From assembly GCA_965178125.1 (NCBI GenBank), contig OZ237735.1, positions 1,736,001 to 1,800,000 of the forward strand: 64,000 bases of DNA. The letters run 5' to 3'. The notes under the pieces are model-generated. The model searched no databases. It had not been told where the DNA came from and worked only from the letters and a program-made list of their open reading frames with translations. The position numbers and the translations under genes are program-made. This DNA comes from Bilabrum cf. latius (taxonomy: Eukaryota; Bigyra: Bicosoecida; Bigyra; Bicosoecida). This document shows, in pieces, positions 27,401 to 42,400 of the stretch; positions within the stretch are counted from its first letter, which is position 1, and the number at the start of each line of letters is the position of its first letter.

Positions 27401-30400
27401 TTCTACACAATTTGCACGGCTTTTTGCGTGTTGTCATCGCAGTCGATGTTGGGGAGCCACCACAGCGTCTACAAGCGAGTGGGATGGGAGCTGGTAGTGT
27501 CCTCATGTTGCAAGCCAGACCCATAGGGAACTTGCTGCCCGCGAGCCTCACATGGGTACCCACTCAAACAGATCACCATCGAGTCATTGCTATTGATCAA
27601 GAGGATATCTTGCGAGAACACCTGGATTCCGAACTTGTTTGCACCTCTATGGGGTCTGAAGAGGCTTGTCACCCGGACGACTGCGAGTGCCTCTCGTTGG
27701 CGGCTTTGCCAATGCGATCTGCAGCAGCAGTACAGCCATCTGCCACAGGTAGGCTTGCGGTTGAATGTAAAGGTCTTGGGGTGGATTTGGAGTTTGTCTA
27801 GTAGGTATAGAACGCATGCAATGGTACTTGGCCATTCGTTCGGCCAATTCAGCACAATGACTCGAGCAACGGGACTTCGAGTAGAACAGCTCGGTCTGCA
27901 TCATCCACTGACATTGTAGAGGCTTCAACCGACGTTTCAATCTCCATCCTGCCAAGGCATAGACATAAATCCTTTACGTTCCATTGGCGATCTGGTACCG
28001 GCAATGAACAGACGGTTTTCCTAATTCTGTCAAGGCGAGTAGTCGTGGCTGGCTCGGTCCTATGCAGCACCGACTCGATCGCGGTTTCGAGGATGTAGTC
28101 TGCTGCAGCTATACAGACTGCCATTGCGGAGCAAGCTGCTGTGGTTGGATCACTGCAAGTGGTATAGATCGCGGGTTCGTCTGCCATGGAATTCAAGCTG
28201 TTGGATATGCATTCGCGGAGTGAGCAGCAGCAGCTCGGTGTCGGAATCTCAAGCGCATCAGTCGAGCCAGACGTCTGCCTGGTGGACGCGGCTGCTGGCG
28301 ATTTCCAGATTCTTGCAACTGGAATAGCTCCAACCAGTCTTGCCGAAGTCATCCTCCGAAACGACAACCAACCCGCGGCCAGGAGTCTGTCTTCTTCGAA
28401 CCATATCCATATCGTCTCGATACGATCGCCAAGACCGTAGCTTGAGGTACAAAGAGTGGTGCTAGCCTTCGAGAGCGCCAGGCCGCAAGTTGCTACGTTC
28501 TCTCTGACAAGCTCCGGAGCCCTCGGCGGATCGATTGAAGTTGGTGTGGCTGGCTCAGCATTCACAGTGGCCCTATCGTTGTCTTCCAGTGAGGTATCAA
28601 TTTCTGCTGGGCTGCGACGGGTAATATGGGCGGCCTTCAACGAGTCGAATCCTGGTCTATGTCGATCTGAACTAGATGGCTCATGGATTCGCGGCCATGT
28701 AAGGGTCGAATCGTCCGCTACATCTGAGACCTGGGTATGGACAGAGTACGGGCCGCATGCGGGTGACTGCGACCTCGGCTTGACTTGGCCGCGTGCTGCC
28801 ATTCAGATCACGTCATTGTCTGCATTGACTGGTACTGGTGCCTCGGCCTCCATAGCAGTGTAGACTGGTCTACGTGTTGTTCCTGGTGAGGTTGCTCTAA
28901 GCCTTGCAACCAACGGCAACGCATCTGCTCTCGCAGCGGCGGGTGCGCACCAGGCAGGAGCTGCCGGCGCGACAAAGCTTGCGCAAGCTGGCAACGCTTT
29001 TTAGGACGCCGCCAGAATGACTTTAGACCTAGCCACCAGTAGCCTGTCGTACATTGCCCACCAACTGGAATCGATCACGCTCGATGCTGGTGCTGGTGAG
29101 TCTGTAGTTCGGGTGCAACTGGCGTCTGGAAATGCGGCAGTTTATTCAGCAGCAACAGCCGGTCTCCAGCTTCCGGCCGGGGTGAATTATAGCGTGATTG
29201 TTGCAGACGTGGCCTTCATCGGATCTGCTGGGGCCGTGCCCTTAATCTCGGTTAATGCCACTGCTTCATCGAATGTTACGGTTGCTTCTGCAAGGATCCG
29301 CCCGGGAGTCCTGCCGATGCTTACCAGCCCTCACGCTCTTCCTGACGGTCCACAGTTTGGCAGTGGCCGCTATGCTGGAAGCAGCTGGAATGCGACCGTC
29401 GCATCAGTTGCTGTGCCACTTTCGATTAGAATGACTGGATGGGCGAGCTCGGTTTTGCAGCATGTACCTGAATTTGGCAGAAACGCGTCTGGGTCGACTG
29501 CAGCGCTTGACATGTTGGCGATGCGCTTATCTGACCAAGGGGTTGGGCGTCCAGAGTTCCAGTCCAGCTGTTTGGGCCTGTCAAGCTCTGGTGCGTGTTT
29601 CCGAGGGGATATGTTGATCCCCACCAGCCAAGCGCAGCTACGATCAGAACTCGAGATCATTGCTGGGATGAAGGGGCTAGCAGTTATTGGTGGGCAACGC
29701 ACGGCTGCCAGCATCATCTTCGATGCTCTTGGAAGCCCGGAGACGCAGTCAACGGTTTCAGTGAGAGCATCCGCGATGTCGCTTCTGCTGAATACCAGCT
29801 CCGCCGCGCTCGCTATTGTTACAGAGGCTGACTACCAAAGCGGTTTACCGGTTTCCTTGATAGACTTTGATGTTGTCGAGTATGCGATAATTTGGCCATC
29901 TCCTATCGGTGTGGTGGAGCTATCGGGGAATGCAAGTAGCGCAGCGTCATCAAGCTGGGATCAAGCTTTTGAAACTGACGCGTGCGGAGGCGGGGAATTG
30001 CGTGTAGCAGGTTGTACTGCTACTGTTGCAGTTCGCATCGTACAGAATAGCACTTTTGAACCTGTGGCTGGAAATTTGTCGATCACGGGCCCATGGGATG
30101 AAGGCGTTGCTCCCAACGTGTCTGTTTTTGCCACCGTTACAGAGGTGCTCGCCGCAGTGGAGGAGGCTGCCTCACTTCTGCCCGGGCAGGTGCATCCACA
30201 GCTTGCAGCAGCAGGCAGCGTTGCGTTCTTTGATGTCGAAAACGCGGTGCGGTCCGCTGAGCTCGTCCACTCGGTCGAATTGCCTGTTGCTCCAAGGCTC
30301 ATTGGCGGCAATGAGTCTATTTGGCCGACTGCTGCGATGCATGATTTGCTGGTTGCCAATGGAAGCTCTTTGCCGGTTCTTGTCGAGGCGAGCGCCAGGG

Positions 30401-33400
30401 TTGCTGTTGACGGCGGGATCTTTGGATGCAGAGCGCTTGATGGTATCTAGCTTCGGTTTCGCATGTTTGGTGCCAATGAGATTCTGAGGATCTCACCGGT
30501 TGGACATGTAGCTGAAAATAGCATCGACTGGGGCGTTGCACAATCACCTTTTGTGCGGCATCACGGGCTGCGGAGGTCAGTAGAAATGCATGTTGCCCAG
30601 CCAGTGCCGGACTGGATGCCCGCTTCTGTCCGTGCCATTTCGCATGGCATCATTCGATTCGATGCTTCTGCAGTACCGACACTCCAAATTGGAAGCATAT
30701 CTCCCGATCGAGTTGAAGACCGCGCGAGCACCCACGTCCAAGCAGCCGTCGGGCCGTACGATCCTGCTGCGTCTCAAGATGGCTTTTCACTGGCAGCTTG
30801 GCTGGCAACTACGAGGAGTTATCGATCATCTATTCTGGCAGCGACTGCCAATGTGAGCCAAAGCTGTATTGAGGTCCCGGCTTCGTGCAAGGCCGAGATT
30901 GCAGTCGGGCGCCGTCTCCTGGAGGCTGGTCGAAGCCTTGGTACGTTGTACTATGCTTGGCATTCTATGGAGTCCGAATCCGTACGTCTTGCAGTTGACA
31001 AGGGGACTATGATTAGTGCCATGGGAACACAACGTCGTGGATTGAGATTCGTTGAAGCCACATTGCGGCCATGTGCTGATGGTATCGCGTGCAACGTCGG
31101 CAAGGAATCTACAGTGCAATTGGTCGTATCAGATGCTATTGGCTAGCTTGTCGGATCGCCCTCTGATGCTGCACTGGTCACAGTCGGTGGAGGGGCGGAT
31201 AGTATTGTCACTGGGAGGGCTCTCTCCGACATCCCAAGCGTGCTACCCGTTGTGTGGAGCACCGACGGAGACTTCGTGGCTGCTATCAAGTTGCCTTATC
31301 GGTTCACTACCCGGGCACCAGAGCGAGTTGTGGTAAACATTTCAACGCTCGCTGGTAGCGTCATTGCTACAGCAGTTGTTCAGCCGGAACTAGCAGCCAT
31401 ACAGCTGTGGGACTCAATCGCGCGCTTACGGGGTGGTGCACCTGTCTACCTGCCTGGTCCGCTGTAGTGCCCAGCGATGGCTGAGCCACTTCTGTATGTT
31501 TCGCCAGAAGAGTTTGAGCAGACAATGTAGTCTGCGAGCGCGAAGTGTCCTAGGCTCGGGGTCCACTTGCCGGAAGCATCGGTGGCTTTAGTTGCTGTCC
31601 CCAGCCTGCGAGGGCTTGTAGCAAGACAATCATCGGCGCAAAGGCTCAAGGTCTCCATTGATGTCATGATGAATGCCATGCAGTCTCGCTCCATTACAAA
31701 AACGACTGTTCCTGTGTAGGCTGCCACTTTACCGCTCCGAGTCGCTGCCAGTGAGCTCGAGCTGCCTGGTTCAGTCGTTGTGCGTGGAGGTCCCTTTGAA
31801 GATGGCGACGGCATCGTCTGCCGGATCGGCGACACTGATATTGTCGGCAATCTTGTTGACGACGAAACAGCAATGTGCGCCCTGACTGATGCTGTTGAGC
31901 AGCATGAGGTTCAGCGAGTTACTTTTAGGGCTGTGTTGCAGTCGCCACTTGGCGTACTACAGGATATATTGTCTGATTCTGATTCAATCCCAAGCAATGG
32001 ATGGGATGTTGCCAATGCTTTAGTCGATAGCGCGTTCAACAGCAGTCAGTTGAATTCACGGAGTGCTGTTCTTGTTGCTGTGGATTGGCCTGCTTCAATT
32101 CGTTGCAGGGTGCAAGACTCGAACGTTGTGCAAGCTTTCGCTGCACTGGGTGTCGACGAGGTTTACGACAGCATTGGATTTAGACTCCCAGGCTGGCTGG
32201 CGAGCGCCATCATGAGTACACCCTTCGATGCAAAGCTTGGACTGCACCGCCAGGCAGTCCTGTCTGATGCTGGATATACGGTTGCTACTTCTGTGCTACA
32301 GCGCATCTACAACGGCTCTGCCTTCCATGCCGGTGCCGAAGCAGCGCTGTACGACCATGTCACAATTGGTGCAGCGTTTTGGCTCCAATGGGAGCTGCAG
32401 CGCGCACTTGGCAACTCCACAGTGGAACAGTGTGCATCCCTTGGCTGTGGTATCAACTCTACGGTGCCAGTTCTTACCATGCGGAACGCCTCCTCTGTAG
32501 CAGTGATGGCAGTGCCTACCACGGAAGCAGAGGCTTCGTTCGCACCATGGCTAGTGAGGCCTATGGAACCAGTCAGGGACGAAGCAGGGACGTTGTTGCT
32601 GTCAGTTCTTGACAAGTTAGATACTGTTGAGAGCCTCGGAAGGAGCATAGCCACTGGCTAGCCGTGTCCGGTGCTCAACCGTACCGCTATGCTGGGTGAA
32701 GCACTTAGCAATGTCACGGTGACTGGACCGCGTTACGCGGCAGTGCTCAATCTGACCCAGCTAGATTCTGCGAGCTTGCAGCTCGCAGTTGAAGCTTTGG
32801 ATGGATTAGCAGGGACCCTAGTGCACGAAGTTCCTGTTTGGGCTACCGGATCGTCTACTTTGCACGGTGATGTGAATGACGCGGCCGGCTCCTTCCATGC
32901 AGCTGCAGCCGCCATGGGGCTTCAGAACGTGAAGGGCACCGACAAAAGCAGATGGCTGTCTGTTGTCCCGCGCAGTGGTGTATGTCCTTTGCGCGCTAAA
33001 CTTGACAGTTTCCTGCGAAACTCTAGCTGTGTTGCGGCTGGCACCGATCGCAATTCAACCGAAGCCATGCTGGCTCTACTGAGCGGCGTTCTCAGTGATG
33101 AAACGATTGAAGCAATCAGAGCAGACAGCTCCATTCAACTGGAACGTAGCTTTGATCTGTATGTATCTGGTAAGCGAAATGCCAAGAGCCCACAATCCGG
33201 ATGTGGCGACTTGCCGAATTTGCACGTGTAGTTAGCAAGTCCTGGCGAGATGCTCACGGCGCTTGTGCTGTCGCGATACGCAGGGGTAGATGTGCCGCAA
33301 TACGGCCCTGTATAGCTGTCTTCAGTCCTGGAGCTGCAACCTGGTGCGTGCCCTCGAAATGGCGGCCCTCTTCGGGTAGAACTCTCGACTGATGGCGGTT

Positions 33401-36400
33401 TCAATTTCCAATCGGTAGCTGTCAGTCGAAGCATGGACCTTGTACCTGATTCTGCATGGCCAGCCCATTTGCTACCGTCCAGCATCGCAGCTAGTACTGT
33501 ATCACCTGGTGCCGGACAGCGTCTCGCTTCAACGCGCATCGAAGTTGCCGCACCCGTGGCCAACACGCTCATCCGCTCACCAGCTGGCGCTTGGAGGACT
33601 GACAGTGCGCTTGGAGCAGATGGGAGAAACAACACCTTGTTTTGTCCGTTCAGTACTTCAGGTTCAAACTACTCAAACTGTGTTTCGGCTGTGCACATGG
33701 CAGGAGCATGGATCGGGGAGGTTAGTCCGAAGCTTCCTTATGTGGATACGTCTGCTTGGCTACGAACACTTTCGTCTGGGGTATTGCCTCCCACAAGAGA
33801 CGCCAGCATCGCATTCCAAGGTGGGGTTTATCAAGCACGTGACCTGTTTTTACGCTGCAAATTTACTTCAGTCGGAAGTCATGACCTGGTGCTCCAAGCT
33901 CAATCGCCAGAAGTTGTCTCCTCTGATGTCTCTCTTTGCATTGTTCCCTCCGGAAGCTTGGAAGACGAAGTGAGTGTGCAGCTGCGCCCTGTGTTGTCTT
34001 CGAGGCTGAGTATTTATGCCATGAACACTGATGCGGCCGGTACTGGTGCCGTCTTCAGTTACCAGGATGCAGCGACTCTCCAAAGTGTTGTTCCATCCAT
34101 CGTGGAGGCATGGGCAAGTGACACCTTAGTTGTTGTAGATGGCAATGGTTTTATCCCGTCTGAGCGTCTGGCCTGCGTGATTCGGTCACGCTCGGATTCA
34201 CTCAGCTCAGTTGACCTGCTACGCCAAGGCATGCAACTGCGTATGCTTGGTAGTGCCGAGCAGTCTGCGAACGGAACAGCAACAGAAGCAACTGCGTCAT
34301 CGACGCGCATTGTGCTGCTACCACTAGCCAACGGAACCTAGGTACCAGTTTCTGTACCTGAACTGGATGCTGGAAGTGAGCAGGAGGCATCCGAGTTCTA
34401 TGAGTACTTTGGGCTCGTGGGATACACTGAACAGCAGTTCGCTGCTAATTTCGGCAATTTCACAGTTCACATAGATGCAGTCATCGCAGACCCCTGGTTT
34501 GCATCGTAGCTTGGAGCTCGACCACAAGGTGCCATTATGGCTCGCGCTGAGTATATTTCAGCATCGACGGTTGGATGCGTACTGCCAGCGTTGCCCCCCG
34601 GGCCATTTTCAATTGCCATTTCAAACGACGGTCGCTTCTCGACAGACACTGACGCTCATGGAATCGCTCTAGAGCATGGGGAATCGCTACAGATTACGGT
34701 GGCAGCGGCTCCGAGGATCGATTCGACCGACGAGGTGCTCGTTGGCTCGTCAGGCGGCACAGTCATCACAGTTCGTGGCCGCAACTTCTTGAACACAAGC
34801 ACATTGGCGTGCAACTTCAATCGAATTGCAGTTCCAGCTGTGTTTGTTGATTCAGAGACGTTGCTGTGCGAGTCTCCGCCTCAGCCTGCTATTCAGAGGT
34901 TTGGCTTCTCCGATGAAACGCCAGACGTACGCCCTGGTGATCTTGGGGCTGTCGATAGCGTTAGTGGCCGATCTCTTGGCGACGCAGTGGGTTCTGTTGC
35001 CGCCAGATTGAACGATCCTCTCTACAGAAATGCACCGTCTTTCGAGGACGATATTGACTAGGTTCTCAATGCAAGCACGATCGCTAGAAGCATCCTTTCG
35101 AACGCTTCGGCATCCATAGAAGGTGTAAATCCAACAGACTTTGAGGAGGTCAGAGAAGCGATGGTTGCACTGGGGCCACTTCTTAACCTCACGATCGCCA
35201 CAGTGCCAGAGGGACCAAGGGCGAGGTGGCTGTACCTAGCCGAACTGCGGCACGAGCACGTCGATCCATACTCACTTACTGATCTCGTCGCCCCGGAAAC
35301 AGCGCAGTAGGAGCCCGTGCTTGCGCTCCCAGTAAACTTTGAAGTGTCCAACGATGGATTGCAATTCACATCAAGCGGACGATCGATCATTTACGTGCCA
35401 GAATTGAGCGTGTCCGGAGTGCAACCTGCCGCAGTCCTAGCGGATGGCGGCCCCGTACCTCTTCTGGTGAGCGGATCCAACTTCATCAATACGACGTCAC
35501 TTCGATGTGCGATTGGGACAACTGTGGTGCGTGCACAGTACATTAGTAGCACGATAGTGCTTTGCCTGATCCCTACTCGGGGCGGTCTGGCGCCGACAAT
35601 AAATTAGCTCAAGATTTCTGCGGGTAGTGCATCTGCGTTTCGTCCAGAGTCTGTTGTCACTGGTTACCACCAGACTACAGTTACACCGGACGCCGTAGAG
35701 CAAGATCATGGCGGTCTTGGTGCATGCTCTGGATCCATATCGCAGGCCACGAATGCCTCGGCACCGTATGGAGACTTTATTGCTTGCCGGGAAGTACAGC
35801 AGTTCTTCGCTGCTGGATCCCCGAATTCTATGTAGCTTGTGCGAGTAACAGTGAATGGACAGGACTTTGCTGGCGGACAAGAGAGTCATTCTCATGTCTA
35901 TCTATAGATCAAAGGCCTTTGTCCCCCAGGCAGCTACTGTCCTGGCGCCGGTCGCTAGACCGATGCCAAGCCAGACGCCGCCACAGCCGGCGACCTACAG
36001 CTACCGTGCCCTGCTGGCACCTACTGCCCTGGCGCAGGGAGGAGCAATTTCACCTTGTGCCCCCAGGGCACGTACCAGCCAATGACTGGTCAAACCGATT
36101 GCTTACGGTGCCCCGTTGGTCACATCTGCCCCGACCGTGGGATGATGGCCCCCCGCCTCTGTCCTGCTGGCTTTGTGTGCGAGGTTTCTGGGCTGGAGCG
36201 CGCGGAGCAGCCGTGTCCAGAAGGTCATTACTGTTTTGAAGGCACTGCAACGTCGGACACAACCTGTGGAGCTGGAACTGATTCCAGCCTGGACAGTCAG
36301 ATGAGCTTATCGCTGAGCCATGCAGAGATGACAACAACGATGCGCCCTGGACGGTAGGCTGACGGACACCGCCTCGTGGCTGGCGCTCGCAACTCGCAGT

Positions 36401-39400
36401 GCTTTGACAACTCAACGGATGACTTCGGCATACAAACATCTATGTTCCCCGCGCGGTACTGGCAGGAAGCTCACTAGCTGCCGCTGTCTCCGGACTCTGA
36501 GTTCTAGGCAATTCGCGGTCGCTACTGTCTTGACGATCAGTGTGCTAGACTTGCTGATTTAGATGACGTTTCATTGACCGATCCATTTTTCAGCCACAGG
36601 TCCGCAGGGGTGAGTATGCGGCGGCCGCGCCCGTGCCCCCCAGGAGTACACTGTCGGGCAGGAACTGCATCGCCTGTGGTACCAGCTCACTTGGACTTTG
36701 CCATAGTGCCTGGATCTGGCGAAAATGGTAGCGCAGCGCAGCCATGCCTGCCAGCTGCTTACTGCCCGGAGGGGTCGGCAACTCCGAGAGGCGTCGACCA
36801 ATGTTAGCCAGGCTTTTTCTGTCCCGGATGGTGGGGTACCGAAAGGCCTGCAACAGCGCAGGTGTCCGATTCAAATTCAACCAACTCCACCTCATCGAAC
36901 TCAACTAGTTCTAGCCCAGGTTACGTGCCGGCTAGCACGACCGATGGGGCACAGATAAGAGAGTTGACGGATTACTCAAGCGGGCGTATTCCATGTCCAG
37001 TGGGCACAAAGTGCCCTCGATCTGGATTGACGGAGCCAGTACCGTGCGAACCTGGTACTTTCAATGGCATGATCGGACAGCTGGAGTGTTCGACCTGTCC
37101 ACGCGGGTACATTTGTCCCGGGTTTGGACGCATCGACCCGGCAATTTGCCCTCCTGGATACATCTGTTCGGATGAAGGACTAGCAACTCCGAACCTGGTG
37201 TGCCCAGTTGGATTCTACTGTAACAATGGTACAATAACTGGAGATCCGTTCCGCAACGACACTTCTCTGCGCCCGTATCCGTGCAGGCCCGGATCGTGGT
37301 GCCCAAGAGGCGTTGGTTTCGATTTGGTTCGCGTGGGAGATCCGCTGTATGCCCAGAATTGTACTGCAGGTTTCTACTGCGAAGCTGGCTCCACCAGCCC
37401 GACGGGTTCTGGTATTTGTCCTCCGGGTTTCTTCTGCCCAGCAGGCACAGCTACTCCGATTCCAACTCCGCCAGGCTTCTTTGCTGAGAACGAGGGTACT
37501 ATCCAGCCTGCCAGGTGTCTGCCTGGCACATATGCACCAACGATTCAAACGGTGACTTGCATCCCATGCCCTCCTGGTACTTCCTGCGAGGCTGAGGGTA
37601 CGATCGAGCCAGACGTTTGCCCACCTGGGTCGTACCAGGGTGCCGTCGATACCGACGCACCGGTTTGCCAGTCGTGCCCTCAAGGCACTTGGTCGAAGCA
37701 ATGGGGACTTCGCGACTCAACAGAATGCATCCGATGTGCGCCTGGTACTGTGTGCCCTGTCTTGGGCATGTTTGCACCTTGCACTCCGGTTGACCTGCCC
37801 CAGCCGTATATTGCGTTGAACGACGGGAGCTCGTACGAGGAGTGTCTTGAAAGGAACCTTCGAGATGGAGAAGATGGCGGGGGGGAGATCCTTCGCCGAT
37901 CCCAGGAGTTCTTCTGGGGCTACCCCACAAACGTAACTTGGACCACAGACGAGCCAGTGCCGACAATTGTGGAGGTGGCGGAGGATGCCGGTGGAGAGTG
38001 CTTCTAGAATTCGTAGCCGTTCGGTTCAGTCATCTATCAGCGCATGAAGGACTACCATGGTGCTCTGTATTTCATGCAGATAGGTGAGCTATACCAAGGG
38101 TATGGAGACCCCAACCAGTACAACGGCTTCTTCGGAGAGGGTGCGGGTCCAATCCGACTGCCGGTTCCCAATGGGGGTCTCTACTACCCGCCTCGGAACT
38201 GCACCTCTGGATTCTTCTATCGTGGCGAGTGGTTCCCTGGGTCGTGCGAAGCGGACCTTATCTGTGATGTTCCGGATGCGATCACTATCTAGACGGAGTC
38301 CTCTCCGTGTCCTGAGGGATTCGTGTGTCCAGAGGCCACTGAGGAGTCGGACACCAGCGGCTCACCTTGTCCTGCGGGATACTCGTGCGATGTCGGCACC
38401 ACGCCAGATGTCAGTTTGTTTGCACCACGAGGTACCTACAGCAACTTGTGCCCTGCCGGCTATGTCTGTTAGCAAGGGACTCCGTTTACCGGTCGATTCC
38501 AGCTTTAGTGCCCGCAGAACTATTTCTGCCCGACCGGGACCGCACTGCCGTAGCTTGGGTACATGGCAAACGATGCAATCAACAGAGATCTCAATTCAAG
38601 CGCTGCAGATCCATTTGCTCCAATTCTGCAATGCGGCGTACAGCTACCGGGCGAGCGGCTGCCGCGGTGCATATCAACGCATGACCAACGATGCTTCGAT
38701 GGGATCAGTGAGGAGGTCAAGCAGCAGACTGTCATTCGTCTCTTCGATGGGGAGGAGGAACGAGGGCTGGATGGCGATCCAGAGGCTGACCTTGGACCTG
38801 TAAACGCTGCAGATGTCTCCAATCTATTGTGCGCGCGAGACCACAAGTGGCGGTTAGTTCGGGCTGCCCAAGAGCGCCGCGTGTGCTTTTGTGCGGAGCA
38901 GTACCGCCTCGCACACGAAGTCTATCGCCTTTGGAAATGCACTGGTGAGAGCGGTCAAGCCCCGTCGCCGTCCATCGTTGAGGCGCAGGCTCAAGCAGAT
39001 GCATCTGGCGGCACCGCGTCGCAGACAATCGCGCAGACACAGCGCTTGCAATGCAGGTTCGTCGGCCCGGATCCTTCCACCGCCTTGGATGCCGATGTGT
39101 GGGATCACAGTGCTCCGAATGGAACGAACTCCCGATATGCGGACATCAATGGCCAGTCTGTTGGAAGATGGGACGGAGTTGCGCTAGAGTGGTTCTTGCA
39201 CGGAGATGCTGTCATGCTTCCGTTGCCTGGTGATTCCCCCCACTACTTCCGCTAGCAGTGCAGGTCCGAACCCGTGCGAAACTGCACCCTGACCTCGGGC
39301 GCGGAGGCGAGGCTGGGTGGGGTCTCATGGAGCAATGCAGGAAGAGCATGTCCGCAGTTCTGCTCTTTTATGGAGCTCAAGCGTTACATTGACCCACTGT

Positions 39401-42400
39401 TTGAGCCCTTGGCGCAGGCGAAGCTGGCCGGTGAGATCGAAAGAATCGACAGGTTTTTCTATGATATCAAGTACGTTGTGGACCTAATTGACACGTATGA
39501 TCTTGTTCGAACGTCGACAGAGGCTGTTGAGCAGGCTACGAATCTCATTGCTGAAGTGGACAGCGATGCTGCGATTGACTCGGGCGTCGTTACAACAACA
39601 AACTTGGTAACTGCTGCGGACGTGAACGTTCTGACTCTGCAGCTCACTGACAACGAGCAATATGCGGTCGGAGACAGGCTACCAGAACTGGTACGCTTGG
39701 TTGAGCCGGTCGGTGGATTCCAAAGCGCCCTAAATGCTCTTGTTGATGATGCCAGGCAGGTGGCAGCTAGCGGAGCCCCACTAGAGACTGTCCGAGCTGC
39801 GGAACTGGAGGTCGCGATTGCCATCGAAAGTCCCTCGACTCTGTGGAAACCGGCACGTCTGGACGTATGCGGATGTGAGGACCTCCTGCGCTGCCCGAAT
39901 GGAACGTTCAGTGGGACCAGGGCAGAGAGTATTGAGTCTTGCATGACGGATACTGCAGAGCCCGAAATCCTGCAGAGATCCATGCCTGTCCCTCGTACGA
40001 ACCAGTGGATATCGGACCCCGACGAGCTGGCCGAACTGACTGATCCAGAGTCACCCATCAGTGGTGTTGGCAAGCTGAGGCTTCTCGGTATGGAGACTGC
40101 GGTTGTCACTTTCAATTTGACCTCCCTAGCTGCTAACATGACCTACTTTGAGCATTACAGGCTCAGTGCTTACGTGGATTGCACCCCATGTCCCCCGCGG
40201 TACGGCTGCGACACTGGGACTACTCCACCAACCTGCTCAGCCTCCGCAGAGCAGCAGGCATCGGATGGCTATGACTGTGAGGCCTGTTGTCTGTGCTAGC
40301 GCAAGGTACTGCCTAGGTGGTTTGAGGTCTACGATGAGGCTCTGCAAGTGCTTGTGAGCAACAATATCGCCGGGGACGACCCCTAGGATGAATTCTGGCC
40401 TTATCCGGACAACAAGCACACAGTGTGGCAGATTGAACTCAAAGCGCTCCGCTCTATTGAGGTACTGCTCGTCTTTGAGCTGTTGCACGGCAGGTACTAT
40501 CCAGAATTCACCACTGAGCTTGTCAATGTAGCAGATGTGGTGGTTTAGACGCCGTCCCGAGCGGTTAACTTCCGGGAGGCATACCAGAAGGATGATCTTG
40601 CAGCTATTTTTTCGGACGTATGGGACGTGGTTGCGTCCGACTATGAGGATCCGCTTGGTCCAGGGAGCGCGGACGCGATTGACTAGCCTGCACCAGAGGC
40701 CTCTAATGTAGCGACAGGTACATCAAGCCTCTTGAGTGACGCCGCTGCATCTATCGCAGCTCGCCGTGTCTTGTAGGGCGCTGTGGAGGATTCAACGACT
40801 TCAGGGTCAGTCCAGCAGATCCTGCCTTGGGACTAGCCAGACAAGAATGGTCGATTTTCTAGGGGTGGCTTTAGGTTGGGTGACACGTTCCTTGGCACCA
40901 CGGCAGTATTTGCCAGACCCGATGATCCTCGGGGTGAAATCTTCCCACCGAGGTTCTCGTTTTTGGCCCTGCTGGACAGGAGCGATTTTGATACGGATGC
41001 TGAAGATTCTGCCAGTGCGCTGGCGCTCCCATTGAACCTGCCTGAGTCACTGTAGAAGCTGCCTGGCGGTCCCCGCAGTGGCTATGCTCGATTCATTGAG
41101 AATGACATGTTCATTGGACGGAATGCCGAGTGGTCTGACGGCGATCCTGGGTACGTCTTGAGACATAATGGCAGCCGATCTGCACTTGAGGCGGCTGCTT
41201 TGTCGGAGAGCCTGCAGGAGTCAAGTCGAGAGGCGCAGGCTGCGGGTCTCCTGGACATTGTTCCCGATGCTGGCGACTGTGAACAACGCGGATAGACGCG
41301 GCGGCCAGCCCGAGATGTCGTGATCGATAGCCTCAGCACAGTTGAGAATGAGCTCACCTGGTTTGACAATGCCGACTCTCTGGAGACAGACGGTTCCATC
41401 GACATCTTGTCGCTGCCATACCTGCCATTCTTCTCCAACTGTGAGTTGGGAGACTCGCAGATGTACATTGCTCGACTTATGGAAGGGCATCCCGACTGTT
41501 CTCTGGTCCATGCAGATGACACGAAGCCGGTGCGGCCATATCCGTTTGATCTTGACCTGGACCCAACTGCAGACACCTGCAGCGTGAATGGGCGCTCGCT
41601 GTGCCCATTGGAGCGAAACGGGGGTCCATCAACAAGGCAGTACGGCGCGCAGGTGCACTGCTACTACGAAGAGAACATTTTTGAGCCGGGATTACGCCGG
41701 CGGTGGTATGAACTGTCAGCGGACGAAGTGATGTTCTATTTGACCAAGCAACCTGTGAGCTACTAGGAGTTTCGACCAACCGCGACGCAGCGGTGGGGCA
41801 GGGCGAACTCCATCGCCAGTCTGCTCGGTACTGATGACCTCGTTGAAGTATCAATTGATCCTCTCATGCCTGGCTCTGAACTGCTGGTTCCTCGACGAGT
41901 CAACCTGGACCTAGAATTTTTCCAGGAAAATGCTGCACGAAAGCGAATAGTGCGGGCAACCGTGGGCTTTGAGCAGTTTTGCTCCATCAGCGATCGCGAT
42001 TCTGATCTCAATAGGCTAGCGAGACTGAATCCCCCCATCCTGCCATGCACCGTGGCAACAATCGAGGCAGAAACCAACGGTACGGGTAACGGTATCTAGA
42101 GCGATGCATCCGCCGTCTTTGGCTTTGATGTGCAGACTGCAACTAGTGGTGGAATACCAACGACATACAATGACAGGAACTACACGCTGGAGGTCAGAGT
42201 GATCGCGCTTTCGTACCTAGACCTTCTCAATCTGTTCGAGTTTGACGCAGACGTGTACGTTGTGTTCTTCTTGCTCATGTGTTTTGTTGTTGTCATGGGT
42301 GGCGTCTCCATATACCTGTGCTTCCGCTGCGCCACCAGATTGCCCTACGTGCCCCCGTTGCGATTCTTCGATTTGCTGTACGTGATGTCGCCCGCTCCCA

